A DNA stretch of 64,000 nt from contig JAIORK010000028.1 of the NCBI GenBank assembly GCA_021108215.1, positions 1-64,000 of the forward strand, written 5' to 3'. A program made the translations under genes and the position numbers. The DNA comes from a bacterium (lineage in GTDB: Bacteria; Oederibacteriota; JAAXVQ01; JAUVAV01). Shown here piece by piece: positions 41,843 to 50,375 of this stretch; within the stretch, counting starts at the first letter, position 1; every line of letters begins with the position of its first letter. The notes below the pieces were generated by a model. The model saw only the letters and a program-made list of their open reading frames with translations, was not told the DNA's origin and ran no database searches.

Positions 41843-42790
41843 TTACTGCATTATTGTATTGCCAACCCGGTGTTTTGTCCACAGCTTCTGTGCGCGCGCC
41901 CAATCCTTTTCAACTTGTTTAAGCAATGCCCCGGCACATACAAAAATCTGTTCCCCGCGCAGCCGGGCTAAAAATTCAACCGCCATATACCGTCCGTATA
42001 ATTTTCCCCGCCACCCGGGAATATGGACTTCAATGGTTTGCGGACCCCACTTATGAAATGTCGGTCGTTTCCCGATATGACATAAACCCGGCCGGGTAAT
42101 TCCGCCAAGACGGACCACAACCGCATAGGTTCCGGGTTGCGGAACAATTTCGTGCAATGTCTTGATATTGGCAGTTGGCAGCCCAATCTTACTGCCGCGG
42201 CCATCGCCATGAACCACCTTGCCGTGTAATGTATACGGCCAGCCAAGCAGCATCCGGGCTTTTTCCATCTCACCTGCCGCGACCATCCGGCGTAGTGCAC
42301 TTGAACTTACCACCCCTTGCCTGCGTCGTATTGGATTGACCTCCGTCACACCAAATCCCAGGGCTTTTCCCATTTTTTTCAGAAGTGCTGCATTACCGTG
42401 ACCATGCCTGCCAAAAATAAAATCCTTGCCAATCACAACATGCCGTACTTTTAACCACTTTACCAGAATACGTCGGATAAAATCTTCTGCTAAAATAGCC
42501 GCAAATGTCCGGGAAAAACGCACCAAAAAAACTTCATCGATTCCCAGCGTACGCATACGGGCAAGACATTGCTCCTGATTGGCCAGTCGCGGCGGACGTT
42601 TATCCGGTGCCAAGGTTTTGTGGGGATGTTCATAAAATGTCATCACCGCAGCCGGCACACCCAACTGTCGCGCTTTTTGTATAAGCGTCTTGAAAATGAC
42701 GGCATGGCCGATGTGCACACCATCAAAAACCCCCAGGGTCAACACCCGCCCCTTTCCGGGTTGGGACTTCAACCGCGTATGGCGCCTCAT
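41843..42790 (-). CDS. ribF: Bifunctional riboflavin kinase/FAD synthetase
   Basis: A 315-residue protein. The N-terminal FAD-synthetase half shows LGVFDGVHIGH, VMTFYEHP, VIGKDFIFG and the VSSSALRRMV segment; the C-terminal riboflavin-kinase half shows HGDGRGSKIGLPTAN and CHIGKRPTF. It makes FMN and FAD. The start overlaps the truB stop by 4 bases (ATGA), the last gene of the nusA operon. Many bacteria have rpsO after this block; here the transcript ends at a repeat element. Confidence 0.95.
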   Translation of the reverse strand: MRRHTRLKSQPGKGRVLTLGVFDGVHIGHAVIFKTLIQKARQLGVPAAVMTFYEHPHKTLAPDKRPPRLANQEQCLARMRTLGIDEVFLVRFSRTFAAILAEDFIRRILVKWLKVRHVVIGKDFIFGRHGHGNAALLKKMGKALGFGVTEVNPIRRRQGVVSSSALRRMVAAGEMEKARMLLGWPYTLHGKVVHGDGRGSKIGLPTANIKTLHEIVPQPGTYAVVVRLGGITRPGLCHIGKRPTFHKWGPQTIEVHIPGWRGKLYGRYMAVEFLARLRGEQIFVCAGALLKQVEKDWARAQKLWTKHRVGNTIMQ

Positions 42791-43689
42791 TTGTTTTCCT
42801 CATTGGCGGGATGTAAAACTTTGATCATTTTCAGTTGTCCCATTTTTTTTTGTGCCAGTGCCAAAATCCGGCCGGACACGTCCTGAAGACGAACAATTTC
42901 CTGGTCACCCGGTTCCAGGTTATCCGGGAGCGCGATGGCCGACCCGTGCTGGACCGCCTGCTGTACCTGCCCGGCAACCGTCCAGGGTGTCAGATGCCCC
43001 AGCACCTTTTCCGGTGCGATCAACCGGTCGCGCCATGTTGTCTGTTGAACCGCTGCTTCCAGCTGTTCCAAAGACATGGCCTGCTCGATTGAAAAACCGT
43101 TGCACAAAATCCGGGTTAAAGCATGCAAATGCGCACCACAACCCAGGCGTTGACCGATATCAAATGCCAGTGAACGGATATACGTTCCCCGCGAGCAACC
43201 GACTTCAATGCTGATATCCGGCGCATGATAATCGAGCAAATGAATCCAATGAATAACAATCGAACGCGGTTCCCGCACCACGACTTCGCCGCGCCGTGCA
43301 AGCTCATAAAGTCTTTTCCCCTTGTGATGCAGTGCTGAAACCATGGGTGGAATTTGCTGTTGGTCGCCTTGAAATGCTTCCAAAACGCTTACAATCGCTG
43401 CTGGATGTAAATTCGGTATGGGAAAGGTTTTTTCCACCTCGCCCCGGGCATCATAGGTCGATGTGATCTCACCAAGACGTACGGTTGCACGATAGGCTTT
43501 ATCAGACAAAAGATAGGGAAAGAGCCGGGTCGCCCGATGAAATGCCAGAACCAAAACACCTTCTGCCGCCGGATCAAGCGTCCCGGAGTGACCGACACGT
43601 TGCGCGCGGGTCAGCCGTTTTACGCAGTTAACAATCGTCGCCGAACTGGGCCCGGCCGGTTTAATGACCGGAAGAAACCCATCCGGCAT
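42787..43689 (-). CDS. truB: tRNA pseudouridine(55) synthase
   Basis: A 300-residue TruB. It contains FLPVIKPAGPSSATIV, the catalytic Asp in GHSGTLDPAAEGVL, the RVRL-like strand (RATVRLGEITSTYDARGE), SALHHKGKRLYELARRG and CSRGTYIRSLAFDIG. A C-terminal PUA-like tail follows. The ATG at 43689 lies 4 bases past the nrnA stop and fits the family N-terminus; the open frame extends 14 codons into nrnA. Confidence 0.95.
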   Translation of the reverse strand: MPDGFLPVIKPAGPSSATIVNCVKRLTRAQRVGHSGTLDPAAEGVLVLAFHRATRLFPYLLSDKAYRATVRLGEITSTYDARGEVEKTFPIPNLHPAAIVSVLEAFQGDQQQIPPMVSALHHKGKRLYELARRGEVVVREPRSIVIHWIHLLDYHAPDISIEVGCSRGTYIRSLAFDIGQRLGCGAHLHALTRILCNGFSIEQAMSLEQLEAAVQQTTWRDRLIAPEKVLGHLTPWTVAGQVQQAVQHGSAIALPDNLEPGDQEIVRLQDVSGRILALAQKKMGQLKMIKVLHPANEENK

Positions 43690-43693
43690 GCGA

Positions 43694-44701
43694 TTACCGT
43701 TGTCCGTTGACACGGGCCTCGACTTCAGCAATCACCTTATGCTCTGCACTTTCCAATGGACCGGGCATAAGCGCCCCGGCTGCGCGCTGATGACCGCCGC
43801 CGCCAAACGTAAGCGCAATCGTGGAAACATCCACAGCACCCCGCGAACGAAAAGACAGCTTCACCTTGCCTTCCTTGGTTTCCATAAAAAAAACCGCCAC
43901 CTCAACGCCATCCACTGCCCGAACATAGTTCACAAAATTCTCAGTCTGGTTGGCATTCGTCCCGGTTTCTTTGAGCATATCCTGGGTAATGGAAAACCAG
44001 CCTACATTTTTTTTAGCGTTGTACTTTACACCGCAAAGGCCGCGGGCCAGCAATGAAAGACTGGGAGCGGGAACACGCTCATAGAGTTGCTCATTCATGT
44101 AGCCGGGTTGAACTCCCAGCGCGATTAATTCCCCGATAATCCGATGGGTTTGCTGCGTGACACCTGCATACTTAAAATGACCGGTATCGGTCGCGATGGC
44201 GGTATAGAGTCCAATGGCCATACGCTGATTACGACTGCAATTCAATGCACAAATCAGGTCCCAGACTTGTTCCCCGGCCGCAGCTGCCGTCGGGTCAATC
44301 AGATTGACAGTCCCATAACGCGAATTGAAAACATGGTGATCAATATTGATAATATGATCCGCACCACTTGGCACCGCAATCACACCACCCGACCGTTTTT
44401 CATCCGGACACTCTAAAAAAATCGCCACTTCATGATGTTGGGTATGTTGCGATGTCACCTGGAATTGTTCCCGTTCCGGGAGGTAATGATACAATTCCGG
44501 TGTCGGATGGACATTGACGACAGTCACTTTTTTCCCCATGCCGGTCAATGCCATTAAAAGTGCTGATTCAGAACCCAGGCCGTCGCCATCCGGATTAAGA
44601 TGGGTGGTTAAAACAAAATCCTGACAAGCACCAATAATCTCAACCGCTTTTTCAAATTCCTGCTCATAGGCCGAATCACGTTCCAGCTTCTGTTCCACCA
44701 T
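43694..44701 (-). CDS. nrnA: DHH-family oligoribonuclease/pAp phosphatase
   Basis: A 335-residue NrnA-type phosphoesterase. The DHH motifs are visible: LTTHLNPDGDGLGSE, NIDHHVFN, ATDTGHFKYAG and the DHHA1 GGGGHQRAAG. NrnA degrades short RNAs and 3'-phosphoadenosine 5'-phosphate. It overlaps rbfA by 26 bases. AGGAGG lies 11 bases before the ATG. Location between rbfA and truB is common in Gram-positive and related bacteria. Confidence 0.92.
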   Translation of the reverse strand: MVEQKLERDSAYEQEFEKAVEIIGACQDFVLTTHLNPDGDGLGSESALLMALTGMGKKVTVVNVHPTPELYHYLPEREQFQVTSQHTQHHEVAIFLECPDEKRSGGVIAVPSGADHIINIDHHVFNSRYGTVNLIDPTAAAAGEQVWDLICALNCSRNQRMAIGLYTAIATDTGHFKYAGVTQQTHRIIGELIALGVQPGYMNEQLYERVPAPSLSLLARGLCGVKYNAKKNVGWFSITQDMLKETGTNANQTENFVNYVRAVDGVEVAVFFMETKEGKVKLSFRSRGAVDVSTIALTFGGGGHQRAAGALMPGPLESAEHKVIAEVEARVNGQR

Positions 44702-45056
44702 CGGGTGTCTTTCCTCCTTGGTTCAACTCGGTGATAATTCGTAAAACATTTTCCGTCTGTTCAGCCTGCTCATCCCTAAAAAAACTCAAGTTGGGAACAA
44801 CCCGCCATTTCAGCCGGTTTCCCAGTTCGCGTTTGATAAAACCGCTGGCATGCCGCAATGCCTCAAATGTTGATTCTTGTTTTTCACCACTGTCCAAGGT
44901 TCGGATAAATATTTTTGTGTCCCGCATATCCGGAGAAACGTCCACCCGGGTGATGGTCACCCACTCTAATCGCGGATCGGAAAGTTTGCGTCGGATAATA
45001 TCGGAAATTTCGCGAATAACTTGGGATGCTAATCGGTCTGTTCGTTTTGCTTTCAT
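44676..45056 (-). CDS. rbfA: Ribosome-binding factor A
   Basis: A 126-residue RbfA, needed for 30S maturation and 16S 5'-end processing. It has KRTDRLASQVIREISDII, SDPRLEWVTITRVDVSPDM and a KH-like core ending IKRELGNRLKWRVVPNLSFF. The ATG at 45056 is chosen by homology and a GGTGGG site 9 bases upstream; the open frame extends 20 codons further. It lies 122 bases after infB. Confidence 0.93.
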   Translation of the reverse strand: MKAKRTDRLASQVIREISDIIRRKLSDPRLEWVTITRVDVSPDMRDTKIFIRTLDSGEKQESTFEALRHASGFIKRELGNRLKWRVVPNLSFFRDEQAEQTENVLRIITELNQGGKTPDGGTEAGT

Positions 45057-45178
45057 AATTGTTTTCCCACCATCTTGTTCCCTTGCTTTGTGATACCGCC
45101 GATCTCCAGTCATCACATTTTAAAACGGCATAGCGCAATACTTTCTTTTAAAAACCCTTCCCATGGACTTCCGGATTT

Positions 45179-47344
45179 TTACAGTTTCTGTGCCACTTCC
45201 TCCAGCCTAAACGCTTCAATAATATCTCCGGTTTCGTACGTCTTGTAGCCGCTCACAGTAATACCGCATTCCTGACCGGTAGTCACTTCTTTAACATCGT
45301 CTTTAAACCGGCGCAAGGAGTCAATTTTGCCTTCGTGCACGATCTGGCCGCCCCGGACAACTTTCCCAACCGAGTTGCGGATAATTTTTCCGTTCAGCAC
45401 CTGTGAACCGGCAATGAACAATCCGGAAGAAAGTTTAATCGGCGTTTTCACTTCAGCCTTGCCGATCTCGATCTCATGAAAATGGGGTTCCAAAAGCCCT
45501 TCCATGGCCGACTTGACATCTTCGACCATCTCATAAATAACCGAATAAATAAGAACATCCACTGCTTCGCGTTTGGCAATCTGTTCAACGCCGCTTTCAG
45601 GTTTAATATGAAAACCCAGTACGATGGCGTTGCTGGCAGCTGCCAGCATCACATCGCTCTCGGAAAGGTTTCCCACAGCACAATGAATACAGGTCAATTT
45701 AACCTTTTCGGTTGAAAGCCCTTCCATGGAATTTTTCAAAACCTCTGCCGATCCCTGAACATCCGCTTTAATAATAATCTTTAGTTCTTTGATTGAGCCA
45801 TCGGCAATCCGTTCATTTAAATTATCCAACGTGACTTTCTGGGCGCGGCTGATATCCTGCTCACGTTTGATCATCTGACGCTTCATGGCAATCTGGCGCG
45901 CCGTCTTGTCACTCGCGATCACCTGAAAAACATCCCCGGCCTCAGGGACGCCGCCCAACCCAAGAATCTCTGCCGGCATGCTGGGGCCGGCACCCTTTAT
46001 CTGCTTGCCCCGTTCATTCATAAGCGCACGAACCTTGCCATATTGGACGCCGGTTACAATCGAATCACCGACATTCAATGTGCCGCGCTGAACCAACACG
46101 GTCGAAACCACACCGCGGCCACGATCAAGTTTTGCCTCAATCACCGTCCCCTTGGCAAGGGTCGTGCGATTGGCCTTTAATTCGAGCATCTCCGCTTCCA
46201 GCAAAAGCATATCAAGTAATTTTTCCAACCCCATTTTTTTCTTGGCTGAAATTTCTATACAGATGGTTTTGCCGCCCCATTCTTCCGGTAATAAATCGTA
46301 TTTGGTCAGTTCCTGCTTAATCCGATCCGGATCGACTCCCGGTTTGTCCATCTTGTTTATCGCGACAATAATCGGGACCTCGGCCGCCTTGGCATGATCA
46401 ATTGCCTCAATCGTCTGCGGTTGAATACCATCATCTGCCGCAACCACCAAGACCACCACGTCGGTTATCTGTGCACCGCGCGCACGCATGGTGGTAAACG
46501 CTTCGTGACCCGGTGTGTCCAAAAATGTCACATAACCTTTGGGCAGTTTTACCTGATAAGCACCGATATGCTGTGTGATGCCCCCGGCCTCACCATCCAT
46601 AACATTGGTTTCCCGAATTGCATCCAGCAGTGATGTTTTCCCATGATTGACATGCCCCATAATGGTAACCACCGGCGGACGGGATTGAAGGTCCTCAGGA
46701 CGATCAACGTCTTCCTGCTCGGAAAGCAACTCTTCTCCATAAAGTTCCTCGTATTCCGGAGAATGACCGAATTCAGACAGCAAAATTTCGATTGTATCTT
46801 CATCCAAGCGCTGGTTGATGGTTGCAAAAACCCCCAGCCCCATAAGCTTTTTAATGATTTCGGCCGGTCGTGACTGCAACCGGTTGGCAACATCCGATAC
46901 TGTCGCACCACTGGGTACCTTAATCGGTGTTAATTCTTTCTCTATTTTCTCAGGTTCCGGCTCAGGTTCCGGCTCGGGTTCCGGCTCAGGTTCCGGCTCG
47001 GGTTCCGGCTCAGGTTCCGGCTCAGGTTCCGGCTCAGGTTCCGGCTCAGGTTCCGGTTCCGGTTCTTCCGCCACCACAACCTGCTCACCGGGTCCGGACT
47101 GACTGTTATCCGTTTTGAATTCAAGCGCGTCTTTTTTTTCCTCTATCTTCATTCCCGGTACAATGGCATCATCGACAATCTCATCTTCACCCCAATGCCG
47201 TTTGATATACGCAACCGTCTCATCCTCCAAAACGCTCATATGACTTTTAACCTCAATGCGCATCGCCGTTAATTCACCCAATAATTCCTTGGAGGTTAAT
47301 TTCAGTTCCTTGGCCAATTCAAATACGCGTACTTTTTGACTCAT
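45179..47344 (-). CDS. infB: Translation initiation factor IF-2 with a Pro-Glu tract
   Basis: A 721-residue IF-2. Residues 1-45 form an N-terminal IF2_N domain (VRVFELAKELKLTSKELL); a second one (VPSGATVSDVANRL) precedes the GTPase domain with GHVNHGKTSLLDAI, DTPGHEAF and NKMDKP. Between them, about residues 93-133, lies an uninterrupted run of about 20 Pro-Glu pairs encoded by a 12-bp tandem repeat (46957-47065). The tract is probably an extended, acidic linker. The ATG overlaps the nusA stop (ATGA). Confidence 0.96.
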   Translation of the reverse strand: MSQKVRVFELAKELKLTSKELLGELTAMRIEVKSHMSVLEDETVAYIKRHWGEDEIVDDAIVPGMKIEEKKDALEFKTDNSQSGPGEQVVVAEEPEPEPEPEPEPEPEPEPEPEPEPEPEPEPEPEPEPEPEKIEKELTPIKVPSGATVSDVANRLQSRPAEIIKKLMGLGVFATINQRLDEDTIEILLSEFGHSPEYEELYGEELLSEQEDVDRPEDLQSRPPVVTIMGHVNHGKTSLLDAIRETNVMDGEAGGITQHIGAYQVKLPKGYVTFLDTPGHEAFTTMRARGAQITDVVVLVVAADDGIQPQTIEAIDHAKAAEVPIIVAINKMDKPGVDPDRIKQELTKYDLLPEEWGGKTICIEISAKKKMGLEKLLDMLLLEAEMLELKANRTTLAKGTVIEAKLDRGRGVVSTVLVQRGTLNVGDSIVTGVQYGKVRALMNERGKQIKGAGPSMPAEILGLGGVPEAGDVFQVIASDKTARQIAMKRQMIKREQDISRAQKVTLDNLNERIADGSIKELKIIIKADVQGSAEVLKNSMEGLSTEKVKLTCIHCAVGNLSESDVMLAAASNAIVLGFHIKPESGVEQIAKREAVDVLIYSVIYEMVEDVKSAMEGLLEPHFHEIEIGKAEVKTPIKLSSGLFIAGSQVLNGKIIRNSVGKVVRGGQIVHEGKIDSLRRFKDDVKEVTTGQECGITVSGYKTYETGDIIEAFRLEEVAQKL

Positions 47345-48804
47345 TCTTCATCACCTTCTTCCGCCTCGGCAGAACCAGCCTCTGCATTTTTATCCTCATC
47401 AGCAGTCTTCGCGGCACTGTCCAACCCTGCAAATAAATCGCCTACCGCAATCTCTTTTTTGGGTTCCGATTGAGATTGGACGGTACTCTCACCTTCAATT
47501 CGCGAAAAAAGATCAGCTGCAGTTTGTTCTTCTTTGACCTCGCTGACTTTGGGTAAATAGTTGGAAAGACTTTCCATAATTTTCTCAGCAGTTTTCAAAC
47601 CAATCCCCGGAATTTCCGTCAATTGTTGGGCCGTAACCTCCCGGAACTGCACCACCGTTTCATAACCGGCCTCTTTAAGGCGTTTGGCCATTGCCCCGGT
47701 AATCCCCGGAACTTTTTCCAATGCCGGTGCCGTGGCCAAAAATGCCTCTTCAGCCTTTTTCCGCATTGCTTCCTGATTTTTCGAAGAACTCATCACATCA
47801 ATTTTCCAGCCCGCCAATTTAGATGCCAGACGAACATTCTGACCGCTTTTCCCGATTGCCAAGGCCAATTGATCATCATTTACAATAACCGTGGCACAAC
47901 TTTTCTCCGGACAAAGCTCCACTGCTGCAATTTTTGCCGGCTGCAACGCGGAATTAAGCAATGTCTCTATATTTTCGGAATAAAGGATTACGTCAATTTT
48001 TTCACCATGAATTTCGCGGACAATAGACTGGATGCGCGATCCTTTAACACCCACACAAGCTCCGACAGGATCAACATTTTTATCCTTGGAACAAACTGCA
48101 ACTTTGGACCTGGCGCCAGGCTCCCGTGAAATCGCCTTGATCTCAACCACGCCATCCGCAACTTCAGGAACTTCCATCTCAAAAAGTTTACGGATCATGG
48201 TTGGATGCGAGCGGGAAACCACCACCTGGGGTGAGCGGCTGGTTCTACGGACATCCACAATAAAACTTTTTATCCGGTCCCCATTTTTATAAATTTCACG
48301 CGGTACCTGCTCGCGTGCGGGCAGCACAGCTTCCGTATCTCCCAGATCAATAATAATATTTTTATGTTCCTGCCGCAGTACCGAACCATTAATCAGTTCA
48401 CCTTGGCGTTTTTTAAAATCTTCATAAATGGCATTACGTTCCGCTTCCCGGACCCGCTGCAACATAACCTGTTTGGCGGTCTGGGCGGCAATACGTCCAA
48501 AATCCGAAGGATGCATCGTAATCTCGATAACATCGCCCTCAACCGCGTCTGATTTCACTTTATGGGCGTCTTCCAAGGAAATTTCGTTCCACGCTTCCTG
48601 AACCTCTAAAACCACCTGCTTTTTAAGGTGCGCCATCAGATCGCCGGTCGTGTTATCAAACACGACCCGGATATCCTGCGCTGTTCCATGATTTTTCCGG
48701 GAAACCGATATCAATGCCGATTCGATTGCTTCGATCAGCACTGAACGGTCAATTTTTCTGGCCCGTTCGATCTGCCGGATAACGTCTATTAATTGTACAT
48801 TCAT
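47341..48804 (-). CDS. nusA: Transcription elongation/termination factor NusA
   Basis: A 487-residue NusA: N-terminal polymerase-binding domain, S1 domain (GELINGSVLRQEHKNIIIDLG), two KH domains (VGACVGVKGSRIQSIVREI, LAIGKSGQNVRLASKLAGW), and a C-terminal helix-hairpin-helix repeat (VPGITGAMAKRL, IPGIGLKTAEKI), ending in an acidic tail. The ATG at 48804 has GAGGG 8 bases upstream; the open frame extends 56 codons through the hairpin leader and is not coding there. rimP, which usually precedes nusA, is absent from this locus. Confidence 0.95.
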   Translation of the reverse strand: MNVQLIDVIRQIERARKIDRSVLIEAIESALISVSRKNHGTAQDIRVVFDNTTGDLMAHLKKQVVLEVQEAWNEISLEDAHKVKSDAVEGDVIEITMHPSDFGRIAAQTAKQVMLQRVREAERNAIYEDFKKRQGELINGSVLRQEHKNIIIDLGDTEAVLPAREQVPREIYKNGDRIKSFIVDVRRTSRSPQVVVSRSHPTMIRKLFEMEVPEVADGVVEIKAISREPGARSKVAVCSKDKNVDPVGACVGVKGSRIQSIVREIHGEKIDVILYSENIETLLNSALQPAKIAAVELCPEKSCATVIVNDDQLALAIGKSGQNVRLASKLAGWKIDVMSSSKNQEAMRKKAEEAFLATAPALEKVPGITGAMAKRLKEAGYETVVQFREVTAQQLTEIPGIGLKTAEKIMESLSNYLPKVSEVKEEQTAADLFSRIEGESTVQSQSEPKKEIAVGDLFAGLDSAAKTADEDKNAEAGSAEAEEGDEE

Positions 48805-48890
48805 GCTACAGTCCCTCACTATTTTCAAACTGGTCCCACTGCCGGTAAGCTGTCTAACCGCCCTGCAATGAAAAAAACACAGTATAAAAT

Positions 48891-48923
48891 AAAAAGAGTG
48901 GGCATAAAACCCCCACTCTTTTT
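48891..48923 (-). terminator. Perfect terminator-like hairpin in the nusA leader
   Basis: AAAAAGAGTGGG (48891-48902) pairs perfectly with CCCACTCTTTTT (48912-48923). On the minus strand the stem ends in TTTTT then ATTTT. It begins about 20 bases after the predicted start of nusA transcription and ends 87 bases before the nusA ATG, the position expected of an attenuator. On the plus strand nothing is available to terminate. Confidence 0.7.
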
Positions 48924-48948
48924 GGCAAAGTGGTTTTCTAAAGCTCAT

Positions 48949-48977
48949 AGAATAGGACTGTTTGAATATCAAGTCAA
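48949..48977 (-). promoter_or_regulatory. Predicted sigma-70 promoter of the nusA-infB operon
   Basis: TTGACT (48972-48977) and TATTCT (48949-48954) on the minus strand, exactly 17 bases apart. The predicted transcript starts near 48942, just before the hairpin at 48891-48923. Confidence 0.65.
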
Positions 48978-48993
48978 GCGAAAAATAGTATTC

Positions 48994-49290
48994 TAGTCGA
49001 TCCTGAAAAAATCAAATTGGAAATCCTTTCCCGATGAATCCTGGTCAAACCATTGAGCAAGTACGCTGCCAGGCATTGTCCGGCACAACTTGTCCGGCGA
49101 ATGTCGGATGCTGGGATTCGGATGCCGGGATTTTCCACGTCCGGTTTCATTATCAGCATCGATGCCATACACATCCCCGTCTTAAATACTGTCCTTTGGC
49201 GGCATACGTGCGCAATAGCTTGACCAGGCAATAGCGTGATTTTTGTATCTTCATACACTTGGGACCTGTGCGTATTTTTCAAAATCGACT
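48994..49290. mobile_element. Non-coding element with terminal inverted repeats (copy B)
   Basis: The left end TAGTCGATCCTGAAAAA (48994-49010) matches the complement of the right end (AGTCGATTTTGAAAAA, 49275-49290) with two mismatches. Length is 297 bases. Termini and internal words (GACCTGTGCGTATT, TACGCTGCC) are shared with the element at 14184-14529. It separates the divergent nusA and murB units. The rest of 48805-49361 holds the promoter and hairpin only. Confidence 0.6.
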
Positions 49291-49361
49291 CTCTATAATT
49301 TCTTTTTTAAAATTCGGTGTTTTATGAGAGGATTATATTGATTTTTATAGGAGATACTCAC

Positions 49362-50279
49362 ATGATGAACTCTTCAGACACATTCCCGGCAAAATTGCTT
49401 CGCACATCACATGCTGACGTTCATAAGGACCATCCTATGTCCCGGGAATGTTCCTTCCAACTGGGCGGCAAAGCACAGTATTTTTGTAAACCCCGTGATC
49501 CCCGGGCGCTTCAGGCAACACTGCAACTCTGCCTGGAGGCGCGTGTCCTTCACTTGCTCATCGGCGGCGGTGCCAATCTGCTTTTCCGCGACGAGGGATT
49601 TCCCGGCGTAGTTATCAGCACTGCAAATCTGACGAACATTGAACCCTTGGACCCAACCCGCATCCGGCTGGGCGCCGGGCTGAGTAATGCCGCATTCACG
49701 GATTATACCTTAAAAAACAATCTTACCGGATTTGAATGGGCCACGGACTTACCCGGCTCTCTCGGCGGCGGTATTTATATGAATGCCAAATGTTATGACG
49801 CCTGTTTTTCCAACATCGTCTCAGAAGTCAAATCACTCGCCCCTGATGGAACCTGGCATGTTTTTTCCAAATCGCAATGCGGATTTGATTACAAACAATC
49901 AATTTTTCAAAAAAACCGGCACATCATTGTCGAAACCGTCCTGGATATGGCACCAGGTGAGACCCAAACCATTTCCCGCGAAATCGACCGGATACGTCAG
50001 GACCGAAAAACCAAAGGTCAGTTCGCATATCCCTCAGCCGGATGCGTGTTCAAAAATGACTATGCCGCCGGCATTCCCTCCGGTCAACTCATCGAGTTGT
50101 GCGGTCTCAAAGGCCACCGTATCGGCAATGTCAAAGTCTACGAAGAGCATGCCAATTTTATTGTGAATCTGGGCAATGGCAAGACACAGGATGTTGTCGC
50201 GCTCATGCAGTTGATTGAACAAAAAGTCTGGGAAAAACACCATGTTCGCCTTGAGCCGGAAATACGGATTGTTCCCTAA
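49362..50279 (+). CDS. murB: UDP-N-acetylenolpyruvoylglucosamine reductase
   Basis: A 305-residue FAD enzyme that makes UDP-N-acetylmuramate for peptidoglycan. Seen: LIGGGANLLF in the FAD domain, ATDLPGSLGGGIYMNAKCY, YKQSIFQ and the catalytic FAYPSAGCVFKN, where Cys replaces the proton-donating Ser of the E. coli enzyme, a known variant. The length and lack of the extra Tyr loop fit the type II enzymes. The start at 49362 has AGGAG 8 bases upstream; a start at 49317 has no support. No other mur gene is nearby. Confidence 0.93.
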   Translation: MMNSSDTFPAKLLRTSHADVHKDHPMSRECSFQLGGKAQYFCKPRDPRALQATLQLCLEARVLHLLIGGGANLLFRDEGFPGVVISTANLTNIEPLDPTRIRLGAGLSNAAFTDYTLKNNLTGFEWATDLPGSLGGGIYMNAKCYDACFSNIVSEVKSLAPDGTWHVFSKSQCGFDYKQSIFQKNRHIIVETVLDMAPGETQTISREIDRIRQDRKTKGQFAYPSAGCVFKNDYAAGIPSGQLIELCGLKGHRIGNVKVYEEHANFIVNLGNGKTQDVVALMQLIEQKVWEKHHVRLEPEIRIVP

Positions 50280-50375
50280 AAACAATTGTTTTCTAAAACC
50301 AACGTTTTCCAAGGAGTGACCCTTTGATCTTAAAAACCACACCCCCTAATTTTAACATAATATTTGAAATCATCG

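Noticed and set aside
46957-47065. CRISPR-like repeat array
   Set aside because: Units are 12 bp, contiguous, without spacers, and encode a Pro-Glu tract.
46815-47102. Ser-Gly-repeat ORF on the plus strand
   Set aside because: It is the antisense reading of the Pro-Glu tract in infB.
48891-48923. Terminator for a plus-strand transcript
   Set aside because: No plus-strand gene lies upstream that it could terminate; the minus-strand promoter just before it makes a leader hairpin more likely.
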